64,000 bases of DNA from Vespa crabro (lineage: Eukaryota > Arthropoda > Insecta > Hymenoptera > Vespidae). Numbering within the stretch: position 1 is the stretch's first letter; each line of letters begins with the position of its first letter. The stretch spans positions 310,001 to 374,000 of the forward strand of contig NC_060957.1 of the NCBI RefSeq assembly GCF_910589235.1. Reading direction: 5' to 3'. The notes under the pieces are model-generated. The model searched no databases. It worked only from the letters and a program-made list of their open reading frames with translations, and was not told where the DNA came from. The translations under genes were made by a program, and so were the position numbers. Below, in pieces: positions 1-13,591 of the stretch.

Positions 1-2568
1 CAAACGTTAGATCGAGACGTAGTGACAATGTAATATAATTACTTAATAAATTAATACAATTAAAATAATAAATGTTAAACGTTAACAACGAGTTAATCAT
101 CTAACGAGCATTAAATTTATCTAAACTACTTGTTAACTTTTTCAAGGTTTTCTGATAACTTATTTTAATATTTCGATTAGAGTTTTAATGATCCACGATA
201 TGTTACACGATGCGTATTTAGATAAACGTATACTTCCACCGTCACGAAAAGATCTTGTTTCTTGGCCATTTTAGTTGGTATAATATTTATGAGGTTATAA
301 GATTCGGTTAAGAAGTTTAGTGATAATTCAAAGAAAGAAAACTTTTCCTCGCCTAAAATACGTGCAATCTCGAAAATATTCATTCGAGCCGAACATTTGC
401 CTCGTGTTAGGCCATGCCAAACGGTTATTCGTTGAACGACTTTCGCTTACGATGATTAGTTTCCGTATTCTCGAAACAAGAGAATGAGAGAGAGAGAGAG
501 AGAGAGCGACTGTTTAGTGTCTTTCGTTTCGTGATCGAGCGAATGTAGAACGTACGGGTGTAGTTCGTGGCTCCGGTAAATTGTATCTATATGTCTGTGT
601 TTATCTGTGTATGCTTGCAAAAGGATATAATTAGCTAGTGTATTAAGGTATTAAGTTTTCACGGAAGAAAGTTTTAACCTGCTCGGCCTACTGGAACCGA
701 CATACTTTTTTCTATTTCTTCCTCTTCTTTCTTTTACTTATCCCACCCTTTCTTCTCTTTGTTATACGAAGATACGCGCGCGCTTAGATTTTCCCGTTAC
801 GGTATCTTAATGTTTCCCGTCTTCTTCTAGGCCGATCCTAGAAGCTATCTCGGTATAATAATTTTCTCTTAGTAATTTTCACAGTAATATAAATCTCAAG
901 ATTGTCGACGAACGTTCAATAAAAACTTTTTAACGCGTCTCTTCGATTATGAGATCCCGTTTAAAAAGGATATTTAATTGGGAATTGTGTTTAATTAAAA
1001 CATTTGATTAAATTAATATATTTAACGTTTGTATCTTAGAGATTGACTTTTAAACGAGTGGAGATAATATTAAGCGAAAAGAAAATAAATATGTATATCT
1101 TGTACGAGAGATTTTCAAGTCCCGTATTACTCGGTACATGTGCCAAGATATTTTTATTATATAGCGTGATAATACATATGTATATCATTCCTAATTTCGT
1201 CTCAACGTCAAACGTGAGTCAAGAGCGCGGAGGGTTAATGTGATTGTCATAAAGAGGAGAGCACATGTATTCATTATGCTAATTCATGATCACGGTCAAA
1301 CTGTTCGCAAAGGGAAACTTTATCTTTTTCGTTGTTTCTCTTAACGTATCGTACGAATACGTTTCTCTCGATTTAGTTTTATAGACTTTTTGTATCTTTC
1401 CTTTTTTCATTACAATTTTTCTAAATTGACGATAAATCAAACGACAATGAATAGGTATATAATATGTACATAACATAATTAATAATAATATGTACATAAT
1501 TAATGAGTAAATAATGTGTACATAATAAAGTGATTAAATTGTTAATTACATTTTAACCATGTTTATTTATTTGGGTGAAAATGTAAATTCGATATGATCC
1601 TTTTTTATCTTTTCAATTATTCATGCAAATAAGGTTACCTCGATTTGGAATAGATGTGCAAAATGAATAAGACAGATCTGTGGAAATTAATTAATGTTAA
1701 TTTTACGATAAGCACGCGATATCGAGTATATTGAAAGAGATTGTTTAAAACTTTACGTAGACATGTGATCGAATCGATCGAAGGGGTAAAAGAGAAAGAG
1801 AGAAAGATAGAAGATCCTTGGGGCGTAGGTGTAAAACTGGAAAGAGTTTTCTACGTTCCTTCGTGCGAAACTTTAAGAAACTTTTCTACATCGTTGTTGT
1901 ACTCGTGAGACTTAAAAGCCGATAATTACTGTAAATGATGAAAAAAGTTGGCTATCGTCCCGTTTTTTGATTTTCTCGAACGCGACTTTGACCCACGAAC
2001 GTTAACTCTGAAAGCTCAATGCAACTACGCGAAAGTTAGTACTACTTCTCAATTATTATTATTGTTATTATTATTATTATTTAAAAAAAGGATCCTCTAA
2101 ATTTCCTTAAATTTATTTTTACACCCCCTAAAATGTCTCATTTCTGTAAAAACATTACGCTTGAGTGATCTGCAAGCTACAAAAAGATAATTCTAAATTC
2201 GCATAAACGAATAAAATTTTCTTTAAGAGTCAAACGATTAATCAATTTTACTTGTTCCATGGAAAAAATATTCTACAACAATGCTAAGTAAAATATATTT
2301 GTTATAAAAATTGAGATTTATTTTACCCAAATCTTTTGTTTATTTTCCAATTCCATTGGCTCAGAATCTCATTAACGCAGAAAACTTCTTTGTTCTTCTT
2401 TACTTTTCATGTCATGAAAGTAAATTCGACTTATTCCAGATTAAAATATAGTATAATAATATAAAGTACTATTACTAATAATAATAGTGGATTGATAAGT
2501 ATACATTTTTTGGCAGTTGATACTATTTCATCAGTTGTCTACTTTCGTAGATACATACATATGTACAT

Positions 2569-2574
2569 ACACAC

Positions 2575-2626
<52 letters not shown>

Positions 2627-2628
2627 AC
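2569..2628. repeat. (CA)n microsatellite
   Basis: About 60 bases of nearly pure CA repeat with one GC interruption. Confidence 0.95.
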
Positions 2629-3552
2629 GAGCTTACGTACACATTGACGGTTATTCATTAAATACGCATAAAATTGTCATTAGTATAAATATTTTAGATA
2701 TTTTTTTGGATAGAGCGATACGTGCGAAGGCCTTTTAATTACACTATTATTAACACTCGCTATATAATTAAGATAACTTTTAGAGCACATTAGCCTGATT
2801 TAGAATGTCGATTTTGATAATGAGATCCGATTTTGGTGAATACCTCTTGTAATCTCGAAGAGATTATTTTTGTTGATTACATTTGGCCAAATATAAATCA
2901 ATTTTATTTGTATCTTATCGATAATGATAATATTTTCGTAATACGTAATGATTGTCCGATTGCTTTCAATTTTTTCCGATAGCTCTTTTATCTTGCGACC
3001 GGCGATTGTTTCGACTGTGAGTTTATTCCCCTATAAATGTTTTCAGGACGCTTTTTGTTGAACAAAAGACATGGAAATTATGCCAACAACCAACGGCATA
3101 TTTTATTTAAATGTCTTCGACGCATATCAATAACTCGCATAATCGAGCAGGTGAACTATAATCGCTATTTCGCGTCTACGCCACATTGTTTACGTTTAAA
3201 TCATCGTCATTATCGATGGGGCTCGTTTCGATTTTTTGAAAAAGTTACTTGCTGCGACGACATTAATGTTTTCTTTTTCTTTTTTTTTTTCTTTCGATTT
3301 TACAGTTAGTCGACCTTGAATATATACGACGTATAAAATAGTTGATTATTAATTTGCGATATCTCCGTTATCAATATTATATCGTCTTAACATCGAACAT
3401 TTCTTGATCGCGCTATCTTAGCGGCTCGTTTCCGTCGATGATCTAATCGCTTTAATCGCAGGTAAACTCGTATTTATATGGTTTTGTAATTTCTATTATA
3501 ATCGATTAGATGATGTCGCGTGGATACGTTTACCTAGTATCTCTTCGTATAG

Positions 3553-3770
3553 GATTTTAAGATAGATTCTGAGAAAAAAGAAAAAGAGAAAAAGATATTA
3601 TACAATGTTGAACGGTATTAACTCTTTAATCACATTAACGATATTAATAGGTCAATTTTACAAAGTATCTTTCCGAATATGATTCTAAGATATGATTATG
3701 AGAAACATAGAGGAGAATGTTTTATACAATGTTGAACGGTATTCATTTTCTAATCACATTAAGTATAGTA
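3553..3770. repeat. diverged tandem duplication, about 127 bp period
   Basis: Two direct copies begin GATTTTAAGATAGATTCTGAG and GATTCTAAGATATGATTATG, at 3553 and 3680. Both continue to TATACAATGTTGAACGGTAT and then TTAATCACATTAA or CTAATCACATTAA. Two tandem units are visible. Confidence 0.8.
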
Positions 3771-6700
3771 GTAGTGCACAGGTAAATCGGATTAATTGGG
3801 CCACTTCGGTTCCTTATCGCCATTTGATCTTTGCATATATTCATTATACAATTCATTTTGTATTCACCGTTATATTGCGTAGCACGATTTTCAATACTTC
3901 TGTTACAAGCGACATCGATACAGAGGATAATGTACATAATTGGCATACGACACGTGGGTGTTCTATATTCTCTTTTATACACATACACAGAGCGAGAGGG
4001 AGAGAGAGAGAGACATACGGATACTACATATACTTGCGTACACGAGCTCGAAGTCCGCGTACTGCCGTGGCCAAGCTTTTAATGCGCACTAATGTATGAC
4101 GAAAGCAATAAGAGGTGAGCCGTATCTATTCTCCTCCATCTGACACTAACCTCTTCTAATCTTCGTTTTCAAAATCACCTTTAACCTCCGCTCGTACTCG
4201 AATCACTTTACGCTGAGCATGTCTATGTCGTTCTTACAAAAAGTATGACCGCATCTCTGTGAATTTATATTTTTCTGTTTAACGAACATAAGAAAAATAA
4301 TTAATAAATCATGTTTTGTTCTTTTTCTAACCATACTTAGGATTAGTAATAAATTAGATACATCGTGCAAGTTTGATAGGCAACATAGTAATCCTTCGTA
4401 ATTATACACGGTATACTATTCTAATTGAATCATGGCATTCATTAACATTGTTGTGTTATAACGTTTCTCTTTAGTTGATCTTTACAGTTGTAGTTTGGAA
4501 TGGGAAAAGTAAATATGATATAGTTAACTTTGTAGAGAAATAACCCTACGATAAAGATATACTCATTTAAAAGAGAGAATTGATTAAAACGAGAGATCCT
4601 TTATTTATCTTTCGTCACGCTAAACGCGTTAATATTCACGATGAAAACGTTCGTCAATGTCATCGTTGCGTGTAATGATGGATTCTAAAATATTTCGAAT
4701 TTCTTCGAATCTCCTTAAATTTTTTTCCTAATGACAAATTCGAATGACTTTTAACCTGATTCGAAGGGTATAAAAAGTTTTGAAAATATTGATAAGTCTC
4801 GAGTCTTTTTCTTTGTTCCTACCGACAATGGATGCCCGCTGAGATACTGTATCGTATCTATATCGTAATTTTAAACATGATTCGAAGCTTCGAACTCTTG
4901 ACTATAATAGCTTTGAGAGTTTCGATAGATTTTGGAAGCTTAATGAATATTCAACATTTTACAAGTCTTTTGATTAGTTTTATTTTGATATCGTATATTA
5001 AAAATAGAAAAAATAAAAGGAAACGTATTCAAAAATTAATAATACATTTTTATATATTATGCATGGAGAAACGTTTATTATAAACATCTGTTATAATGAA
5101 TATGCTTTGTTCATTAACTTAAAAAAATTACTCAATGCGTACACTTGTGTTAATCGAACAAACAAATAATAAATTGTTTAACTTTTAATATGCTCTTCAG
5201 CAATTCGAATAATGAATTTTGGCTCTCTGTAGCGAATTATAACAGGAATTAAAGTATTTTGTCAACAAGTAAAAGTAGGAGTAAAAAAAAAAAAGAATGC
5301 ATTTTATTTAGTAAATTCATTTTCTTTCAAAACTTTTAAAGACCTTTTGATTTTTATTTAGGACCATGTCAAGACCAAATTCATTGGAGTCGGTTCCCCT
5401 CAATCGAAAGTGTTGACAAATTTTTCGTTTACTTTTCGCTTTAAAATGTGTTTCGTTTTAAAAATGATATTTGTACATAAAGAAAAAAAAAAAAAAAATC
5501 TATGAACTTTCCGAATAACCCTCATAATAATGGTTTTATTTAATAAAATCTTGTCACTAGGTAAATAAAAATATAGCGATGTAAGATGCGATAATATCGC
5601 GGAAATAATCTATTGTCGCTAGAGTAGAATGAAGGTGACAAAAGACATGATACTTATCAAGATTTTCAAGATATGTGAGCCTAAAATCATGTTCAAAGTT
5701 ATGATACAGATACTGAAGTGTCTCACAATCAGATACGATCACGTAATTCCATTGTAGTTCGAACAATAAAACTGAGAAAAGATTCGGGAGTTATCAAGAG
5801 TTTGAAACTTACTTATGTAAACAATTTTAAATTTTGAATCATGTTCAAAGCGTTCGAATGTATCATTCGTTTAGATTCGAAGTGATCCAAAGAGATTCAT
5901 CATTAATTGTGTGCCATATCTCGGTCAGTGTCCTCGCATCGTTATCATTAATTAAAGATGTATGTCACTTCTTCACCGCGTCCTTGTCCGTTAGCTCTTA
6001 TTTGTATCGTTTTTAAATATAATTAGAAAAGACATGGAAATAAAGGGGATAAAATAAAATCTATGTAAGAAGAGCGAGCAAATTGAGTATCAGCCACTGG
6101 ATGCTTAGAATTTAATTTCAACGATTTTTTCCTCTTCTATTTATATCATCGCTTTGAATCTTCTTTTCTTTTTATTCTTTTTTTTTTTTTTCTTCCTTTT
6201 TTTCTCTCCTTTTTTTTTTTTTTATATATATATACGTATGCGTAAAGTTTGTACTCATTCGAGTTCACATTATTGATTCGAGTCATACGGTATAAAATTG
6301 CAAATTAATGCGCTCCATGGCAGTTACTATCTAGACAGTTAGATTTATTCTAGTGGAGATTAGAATGTTTCTTTTGTAATCAACTTATATGTCTTAATTT
6401 GTTAACGGTTCGTAATTAAAAGTAAAACCATGAGATTGGATTGAAACCGTTCGGTATGCTGTTCGAAGCCGTAGCAGTAATCAACCATAGAGAAACTGGT
6501 AAACCATCGTATGAATATTTTCTAATAGAAACATATGAGGAGGAGAGTTATATACATACGTATCATTTTTCTCTGCAGATTGGTAACTTTTGTTTGAATA
6601 CGTGCGCTAGTTTCCGTTGGAGTGCATTTCGTATCTCACGTAGATATAAATACATGTATGTATGCATCTACACTGTGTAACACATATTTCAATAGGAACA

Positions 6701-7830
6701 TACGTTTTTACCTACGAGATGGATTCTTTTTTCATCGACGAACTTGGCACTTTTTCATCGTTAAAAGAACGATTATGTATGTAAATGAGCGAAGGTGAAC
6801 ACGGAGCAGCCGTCCAGCTTCCTTACTCGGTAGCGATCGTTAAAACCGTTAAAGTTGAATATTTTTAGCGAGAAATTCGCGTTGGCTTCGCAAAATGTGG
6901 ATCAAAAGTATTTATAGCATGCCCTTATTTGTCCGTTCCTCTTATTGCTTTTTTTATTTCTTTTCTTTTTTTTGTCATCCTCTTTATTTATTTATTTTTT
7001 TTTTTTTTTTTTTTTTGATATTACGCCTGTTCGTTCTTATCAAGCTCAAATCAAAATAGTCCTCGTGGCTTTGTAAGTTGCTTGTTTGTTTGTTATTTCC
7101 CCAAATGAAATAGCAACGATTAACGTGGCGTGCCCTGTAGAACGTAGCAGACAGCCCCAAGTGGAGCATAAAAGAAATTGAAACGATACTAGTAGTCGTT
7201 TCTCTACCCTTGGCAAGGTTAAATAGTGGATAAGGAGTAGTCTTTGTGCAAAAATGATACGAGGTGCATTACGTATTAATTAAAAGAGGAATGATACCGT
7301 GGTGCTGCATAGTCTATGAATTATTCACGTGGAACAGCTGCTTTTCAAGTATTGCCTTTCTTGTCTTTCTTTTTTTCTCTCTCCTTCTTTCTATCTTCCT
7401 TTCTTTCATTATCGATCTTTCTCTATCTTTTTCTCGCTTTAAGTGTTATAGGTTATTTACATTCTAGCCACGATCATGTGGTGATCCGTTAATTATTATG
7501 ATGTATCGTTGAAAATATCGCTCGAACACCTCGTTCATAGTAAAACATGAGTTTTGAGAGATGCGTATATACTGATTCAGGAAGGGTCGACATGTGTCAC
7601 GCTTATTAACCAATTAGGGTTAATTTCTCCTTGTAACTCGTGCTTTTACACGAGCTCGAATAAAGTTTATATGCCTGCAACAAACGAACTAAGCAACATC
7701 TCGTAAATAGAAATAGAGCTCGAGCCTGTAGTTCGTTGTTAAAATTATTGTTAATTCATCGGATTTTATATATACGTCTGATTTTCATTTTCGTAATATA
7801 TAATTCCAACGAGTCTTTGCAACGAGCTTG

Positions 7831-7834
<4 letters not shown>

Positions 7835-7862
<28 letters not shown>
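7835..7862. repeat. (TA)n microsatellite
   Basis: Pure alternating TA for about 28 bases. Confidence 0.95.
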
Positions 7863-7865
<3 letters not shown>

Positions 7866-9594
7866 TTGCATGCTTTAACGTCTTGTCGGTATTGTGTAAT
7901 CGCTTACAACGTACGATTACGCGGACAAATTATGTTTCTACTTACGCTCCTAATTACGCCTCGTTCGACCGCTTCGTTTTCTTCGACTTGACCTATTTTC
8001 CGAAGAAAATCGATATTTTTAGCGGTGCTACTGACGTATCTTACCGTTCGCTTTCGTGAAATTTTAGACGTTAACAACTTCCAATAAAAGTTTTCCGAAG
8101 GAATATTGTCCGTCTAATATAAAAATCGTACGAGGAAAGAATTCACTTGTCCTTAGCTTTCTCTCGATCCGATATCTCTAAATAATGATTTCCTGTGACA
8201 AAGGACTGCATCGTAAAACTAAGGGCGTGGTTTTCTGATATTCCAAGATAATTTCGCATTTAATCTAAAGTTTTGCATTTAAGGATAATCCTGGGAACAG
8301 GATTTCTTTCACATTCCGTTATTTTTAATGCACATGCATATGAATTTTTGTTCGGTACGTATAAATATTAAATCAACCATCGTATTATTCATCTTTACCG
8401 TTATAATTCATTCTCTGTTACAAACTTTTGGTTACGTCGTAGATAAGAGTTTGTCTTCAGAAGAATTTATCTTCCAGCTTGAAAGACAAAATTTATTCGC
8501 TGCGTGAAATTAGAACGATACGAGAGCATGACGTTATTATATTTTTATTGTTTACTACTTTAATAATGCAATGTAAAATATAGTATATATATATATATAT
8601 AAATGTGAAAATGTTTATTTACATTTTTATGTTAACGTTTTTTATGTATACGAGCCCATTTAATTTTATACTATTTAATTAATGAAATGTATTTACTTTT
8701 GTTGAAGTATTCTAGCGATATTTAAATTTTATCCGACGAACGTGGAAAACTGCATAAATGATATATCTTCATACTTTTAAGGTTGCAGCACGTTCCGTAT
8801 TCTCTCTGTTCCCCTCCCTCTTCTGTATAAGCGACACGATCAATGAAACGTTATTATAGTATTCTTTGTATTCGAAGCCTTGAAGAGATTTCAATTTTTA
8901 TATGTAGTGTGCACCTACGATGATTCACGAACGTTTATTAAATGATTTTTTATAATGTGACGAAAAATACAATAACAAAGAAATGTTTCAAATATCGATC
9001 CGCAAGAAGGATAGAAAAGAAAATTTACGAGGAAAATTATGTGGATAGGATAGAAGGTGATATTTATCGATATGAAAATTGGAAATTTAATTAGATAAAT
9101 TTTATTAACCATTAATTTCTCTAATACGTCCTTTATCCTCAAAGTTTAATTCAAATTATTAATAATCAAAATTTGAAACTTCATAATCCCATAATTTAAT
9201 GGTTCCTAAAAACCGAATGATAATGAAAGATTCCTTCAAATTTTTAATATCGTTCCTACATTTCGTAAATTAATAATACGATCAAAGTATTCCATATCTT
9301 GTAATTGTATATCGCAAAGGATTAAAGTTTAAATCATTTCACGTTGTAGTATCCAGACAATGTCGATCATAAATTTACATGATAAACTCGAAGAAAGTTA
9401 CATGATAAACTTTAAACATTAACAATTAATGAATTATTCATACTCGTATCTGTGTAGTATGATAATTAATGAAGTAACGATATGATATAATAACGACAAT
9501 TAAATGAAATACCGATTATCGTAATATTATAATCTTTCACAAAGTAATTATATAAAGAATCACTGAATAATTCTATTATTTTTATACTTTTCAG

Positions 9595-9803
9595 TGTCGC
9601 TCAATTGAAGGAGGCAATCGAGAGAGAATGTGGGGTTGTGGCGGTTCACCAGGTGCTCCTCATGAGCGGAGGCGAAAGCTTGGAACCGAACGCCCGTGTG
9701 TGTTCCTACTCGGCTGGAACCGATACGAATCCGATCTATTTATTCAGCAAGGCCGCTATTGAGAGCAACCTTCCGCCCACGCCGAGCATAGACTACGGTT
9801 CCG
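9595..9803 (+). CDS. RB1CC1: RB1CC1 first visible coding exon (ubiquitin-like region)
   Basis: The acceptor is a pyrimidine tract ending TTTTCAG; the donor is G|GTGAGT. The exon opens with the last base of a split codon, then reads V-A-Q-L-K-E-A-I-E-R-E-C. It includes HQVLLMSGGE and RVCSYSAGTDTNPIYLFSK, which closely match the vertebrate FIP200 N-terminus. It ends on the first base of an Asp codon completed 16.9 kb downstream. No in-frame ATG fits the family start here, so the initiator lies further 5'. Confidence 0.95.
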
Positions 9804-10551
9804 GTGAGTGACAAACTTCATCGCTTGTAAACTTTATTAGTCTGCCAAGCAAGATTCTCGAAGTATAACTGAAAAACTTGTCGATCGCCGAAAGGAGATT
9901 TCATCGGTATTATATATTTCCTTGGGTTATCTTTAAACCCTGACCGATATCTTTCATCTATATAAAAGAATTTATAGTACTACTGTCCAAGTATTTTGAT
10001 TAACAATCCCTGAAAGAATTTTTACTACTCCGTTTAAACGTAAAATATTGGATAACACTATCTCAACAATATTTTGCTACTTTGTTTAATCCTAGCTGTG
10101 CCCGTTATGTATAGTGCACTCCAGATCAACTTTGAGGTCAATTAAACCAATTTGCGCATTGCATGATTCATGATTTTTTTTTTTAATGACAGAATTGGAA
10201 ATGCGTTTTCGAATCTACTGATTATTATTTCTGAGGCTTCAAGAAATATACAGTATCTTTTTTTTTGGATAAAAATTATTCATTTTGTATAAATGACAGC
10301 TGTTCAAAGTGCCTGGGATGTAGCACACCCCAAATGCACAACTTGAAATTATTTCGAGGTATGCGCTGCTAGGGTTAATCGTGAAATTATCTTGTGATTC
10401 AATGATTATTCCATCATCTCTAAAATTATGTCTCAAAGATACTCGCATTAGGTCAAATAATTCCCACGAAGGTATGTAATTTACTCGACTTTGCTAAAAG
10501 TTGGGGGTCGATAATTACACATAGTGAGAACTTATTAAAAATAATTATTTT

Positions 10552-10590
<39 letters not shown>

Positions 10591-11225
10591 TTAATGAGTG
10601 AATGAGTGAGTGAGATCTCTCGTTGACACTGATGGTTGCCTTCGTTATCGTAGAATTGTGCCGGAAGAGAATTCTAATAATGATCTTTATCGGTGACTCG
10701 CGAAGCGCTGCATGGTTGAAGAAAAAAAGAGCGAGATGATATCAGCAGGCAAAGGCGTAGCCAGTAATATTCGTGAGACATTTGTAGTGAAAGAAAAAGA
10801 ACCATAGAGAAAAGTGATGAAGGAAGAGAAAAGGATCATAGAGATCTCTCGGCTTTTGTGTGTAACCGTGAGCTAAAGGATACATGCTGTCGTAAAGAAA
10901 TACAATGAAAAATGACAGGACAATATTCGTATCTTCTTTCTGTCTCTATATATTTCCATCCTTCTTTACCCTTTCCATCCTCCTCATCCCTATCCTTTTC
11001 TTTTCTTTTTTTTTCTTTTCTCGTAACGCTGACTATACTTTAAAACGTCAAAGGGGGTTGAGCTCGACACAGTGAGCTCTTCTTTTTAACAAAGCTGACC
11101 ATTTTCCCCCGAGAAATGTGTTTCATCGTTTATTTTTACATATCCCATGATGTGATTAGATGTAAAACTGGTTAACATAGTTTTTTTTATTTCATTATAC
11201 ATAATACGTACCATGTTACGTATGT

Positions 11226-11277
<52 letters not shown>

Positions 11278-13552
11278 AAGGAAGAAATTCGAAATACATT
11301 GAATTACGTATGGATTTGACTACTTTGCTGAAAAATCAATCGATCGATCGTGATTTGAAACGTGAACATTCGAATCACATCAACTTTCAAAGTACGTACG
11401 TATGCTATGTATATAGATATGCAATAATATTACGTATAAGTATCGAAATGATTTACGTAAAAGTGCTCTAGTGCTCTATTACATTTTGCAAGTTGGATTA
11501 TAGCTATTACAAGCGCTCGAAGTGCGGCATGATTTTATAATACTGTTCGCGTATTCCTTGCGGTAATTCGCTTTTCTGGAGCAGTCGCGGTTCGACCGCA
11601 AATCCAACGCGTATCACGAAGTGGTACCGTTGTATTTTCCTTCGTCCGTGTATGATCGGAAACGACGACGAATAGAGAATTTCTATCGACCGGAGAAAGA
11701 AGAACGAGAAACTTTAGAAAAGGTCGTATTTATCGAACTCTCGATGATTTGACGCTTGATGTTTATCATTTATAATATTTTTATCGAATTCAACATAGTT
11801 CCTATAACGTCGAGTAGGACAATTTTTACTGACATAATTATCGTACGCTATACATCATTCGGGAAATCATTACAATTAATACGAATCAGAATTAATGTAT
11901 TAAATTTTTGTCTTGTTTATATTTACGTTCATGAAAGAAAGTGTTATGAATTTTAAAACGAATTTCTTCTTTCTCGAGCAAACACAAAAGTGTATTTTTT
12001 AATTAAACCATTCAATTAATTCCACGTCGATTATTAATAAATAGAAGTAAATTGAAATGAGTGACATTGCGGATCGACGATCGAATTCAATCGATAGATT
12101 CTATTAAAACGAGAAAAAGATAATATTGTTAAATGCATTATTAAACCTATCAATCAATCTCTGGCGTTTCGTCGTTTGCTTCTTACGTCCTTGATAAAAA
12201 TTAAAATCGCGATAATAAAAAATAAAAAGGAAAGACAGAACAACCAATAATATGTTATGGATAAAATATTGATACATCGACAAATGCATACATATTTAGT
12301 CTTTTGTATCGAGCGATTTTAATCGTCGGCAATAATATGTACAGTATTTCATGGTGAGCGTGTTTATAGTTGTCCGTAATATGTGAACAGCGTTTTGTAG
12401 CAAACTAGTATAGTCGCCCAACAGTAACGAAAAAGTTAACGAGCGTTCGGCCGATAATTACATTCACGATAAAGTACGAGGTTCTTTATTTATTTTCTCG
12501 AGTTTCTTTTTTTCTTTTTTCTTTTTTTTCTTTTTTTTTTTTGTTTTTTTTTACTCCTATCATATTTCCTGCGGTAATTTACATTTCCATTACTCCGGTA
12601 ACGCGACCGCAAAGTCCTACGCTCATGGACTTGACGTATTTTCTACGAGTAATGCAACAACACACTTACAGAAACGTTAGCTTCATATTTTCTCTCTCTC
12701 TCTTGTAGTCGTGTTAAAGTATCAGCTGTTAAATGTATCTAGCAGATGACCGCGTTTTGCGCTTTTTTTCCGAAATTATTGATCATGTGAATATTTTTTA
12801 TTTTGTCCGTGAAATAAATTTCAAATCACATGGCTCTTGTAAGAGGAAATAATTTCTTTTTACTTTCGTTTTTTTCCTCTTTTTTTTTTTTTTTTTAATA
12901 TTCGCAGTTGTATAAACGTTGAGATCTCTTGAATATTCATTCACGCACTATCTTAAATTAATTAGAATTGGACAGATTTTACTTTTAGACGATGTGTGAT
13001 ATAGGAGGTATAAACTTTCAGATTTGGAATATTTGGCGAATCAATTTCGATGATACTTGGATGCTCGTAAAAGGAAAACGGAAATGGAATGTCTCTTAAT
13101 TAAAGTCCTTTTATAGAATAACGAACAAATCAGCATCTTTCGTCATTTCGCGAGTAGGAGTAAGATGAAACTCGAAAACGAAGAATACGATTAATCTTCA
13201 CGAGAAATCAAATCTTTCAAACTGCCGTGTTTCTCAAGTCAGAAAGTCCTCATTCAGTCTTCATTTTCTCACGCTTAAAGCTAATATAACGTGAATTCGT
13301 TCCGTGAATAAGTAGAAAGATGTTAATGTTGACGTTGGTGGTATTCGATTTTATTTTATTTTGCATCTTGCATCCGGGAAAAGTTTCAAGAGCGATGCGA
13401 TGAAAAACGCGTGAAAGGCACAAATCTACATTGATCTAACATTAGAAATACCATATACACAAAGAAAAAAGTTTAATCTGCGCCTACTGATCGACCGTAG
13501 CGACCTGATTCTTTTATCCTAGGGATAACCATCTGCCTTCTTCACGTTTTCT

Positions 13553-13591
<39 letters not shown>

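Larger units (their letters stand above)
1..9594. other. non-coding sequence 5' of the first visible RB1CC1 exon
   Basis: Short open frames here are scattered, AT-rich and unlike known proteins. The stretch should contain, or lead into, the intron before the first visible RB1CC1 exon. I searched by eye for a short exon with the family start (Met..Tyr-Val-Phe..Thr-Phe-Asp) and found none, so the first exon may be upstream of the window. It holds (GA)n at 485-506, (CA)n at 2569-2628, (TA)n at 7835-7862 and 8582-8602, and a diverged tandem duplication at 3553-3770. Confidence 0.7.

Noticed and set aside
2517..2738. Open frame with Thr-His repeats
   Set aside because: It is the (CA)n microsatellite read through in one frame.
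3692..4099. 135-residue open frame, with overlapping frames on both strands
   Set aside because: It overlaps a tandem duplication, has competing open frames on the opposite strand, and resembles no protein family.
7604..7621. TTAACC..GGTTAA palindrome as a possible piggyBac remnant
   Set aside because: Only six-base arms and no element between; too short to support.
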